Both the position numbers and the translations under genes were made by a program. Shown one piece after another: positions 63,144 to 64,000 of a stretch of 64,000 bases of DNA. The stretch comes from Neodiprion pinetum. Taxonomy: Eukaryota > Arthropoda > Insecta > Hymenoptera > Diprionidae. The notes under the pieces were generated by a model. That model saw only the letters and a program-made list of their open reading frames with translations. It had not been told where the DNA came from and ran no database searches. Where the stretch lies: NCBI RefSeq assembly GCF_021155775.2, contig NC_060233.1, positions 38,285,077 through 38,349,076 on the forward strand, given 5' to 3'. Position 1 is the stretch's first letter, and each line of letters begins with the position of its first letter.

Positions 63144-63225
63144 ACTTTTCTCTCCCCGTTCTTTCTTTCTTTTTTCTTTTCGTTTTTTCTTTTTTTTCTG
63201 GTTTTCTATCGGGATTCAGGTGAGT
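63144..63225 (+). promoter_or_regulatory. Candidate recursive splice site (zero-length exon)
   Basis: A polypyrimidine tract of about 55 nt (63144-63200) is followed by a short AG-free stretch and CAG at 63217-63219. GTGAGT then follows immediately at 63220-63225. A 3' splice site abutting a 5' splice site is the known form of ratchet points in long insect introns. It could equally be the donor of an upstream 5' untranslated exon, or an acceptor for an exon starting GTGAGT. Confidence 0.3.
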
Positions 63226-63383
63226 ACGGAAGATGGGGTCGAGTGAGGAAGAGAGTCGGGGTCGTAAGGCGGAGCAGGGCATAGACAGGCGGTGGGCAAT
63301 GATGTAGTCGAATTGAGTCTAAGTACGCGTTATTCACAAAAGCATCGTTTATTATCCTCTGTATCTTTTTTTTTGTTGTTTGT

Positions 63384-63399
63384 ATTTTTTTTTTTTTTT
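63384..63399. repeat. Poly-T run (16)
   Basis: A T homopolymer preceded by a T-rich stretch, in AT-rich terminal sequence. Confidence 0.9.
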
Positions 63400-64000
63400 G
63401 TAAATGATTTTTCATTAATAATATTTATAATAATATTTTAATAATAATTAATTAATTATAGTACGATACTAGCTTTAGAAGGGAGGAGAGAGAGGGGGGG
63501 GGCGTGATATGCGGGCCGGTCCGAGGCTATGTTCCAAATGTCATAAATAATGGTATACGTGAAACAGTTGTAATTGCGTCCGAGGTTATCCACCGCAGTG
63601 CGTATATTGGAAACTTTCGTCTGCGTATAGTCGGAGAAGAAGGAAGGCGAAAGAGCACGAGGTACGGAAAATTGAGATTCGGGCGGAGTCTCGTAATTTT
63701 CACCGATCGGAATCGAGATTCTTGAAAGAAGCGCGATATGATATTTGGAACTTAGCCAGGAGTTGAAAAAATTCGGGGCTAGTTTTTGTGTGCGCCGAAG
63801 GGGTGTTTGGTGTATGGTACATCCGTGTGTATGTTTTCCTTTCTTTGTCTCTCTCTATTGAGTTGTTTTAGTTATTTTTTTTTCTCTTCGTTTCGTTTGT
63901 ACAATATTATATCGTTTTAAATATAATATCATCTTTCACGCACTATGTATAGTATTTACATGTTTGTATCGGTGTTTCTCATCTAGTTATTTATCTTTGT

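Larger units (their letters stand above)
62481..64000. other. Simple repeats, candidate recursive splice site, no assigned exon
   Basis: An initiator-like TCAGTC (62534-62539) precedes an ATG at 62571, whose frame runs into a (TTA)n repeat, so it is not convincing. A GC-rich block with a (GAC)n repeat is followed by a long pyrimidine tract and CAG/GTGAGT (see separate entry). The last 600 nt are AT-rich with no gene visible. Confidence 0.4.

Overview
This is eukaryotic DNA: spliced coding sequence with consensus GT/AG sites, AATAAA signals, TATA boxes, many microsatellites, and no prokaryotic gene packing. The only confidently recognisable gene is a secreted C-type lectin-like protein of the type usually annotated in Hymenoptera as 'hemolymph lipopolysaccharide-binding protein-like'. 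This family is often expanded in sawflies and wasps, so I infer an insect, probably a hymenopteran and possibly a sawfly. The species is not identifiable from the sequence alone.

Layout. Positions 1-810 hold no recognised gene. From about 810 to 8430 there is a diverged tandem duplication. Copy B (about 5430-8430) carries the intact three-exon lectin gene (6342-7273) followed by a small ORF (7878-8087). Copy A (about 840-1970) keeps the homologous 5' flank and the downstream flank, but the lectin body is missing, the aligned start codon is ACG, and the small ORF is broken by a deletion of about 20 nt. Between the copies lie a cluster of decayed inverted repeats (3031-4330), a transposon-end-like palindrome and a 10-bp purine minisatellite. 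From about 8.4 kb to 64 kb I find no exon I can assign to a known family. This stretch alternates AT-rich parts with CpG/GC-rich parts (about 10-12.5, 21-24.3, 33.6-34.5, 37.2-37.8, 40.3-40.9 and 42.6-50 kb) in which long open frames occur by chance on both strands. It may be intergenic or may lie in a very long intron. A recursive-splice-like site at 63219/63220 fits the second idea for a plus-strand gene but does not prove it.

How the pieces relate. The lectin has a signal peptide, a linker exon and a C-type lectin-like domain that has lost the inner disulfide and the sugar-binding triplet, so it is unlikely to bind sugar through calcium in the usual way. Its first intron is open in frame and encodes a cysteine-rich tail resembling a ShK-like domain, so an unspliced transcript would encode a different small secreted protein. 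Both duplicate copies share a GATA motif 8 nt upstream of a GGGAATT kappaB-like half-site, an arrangement familiar from insect immune promoters.
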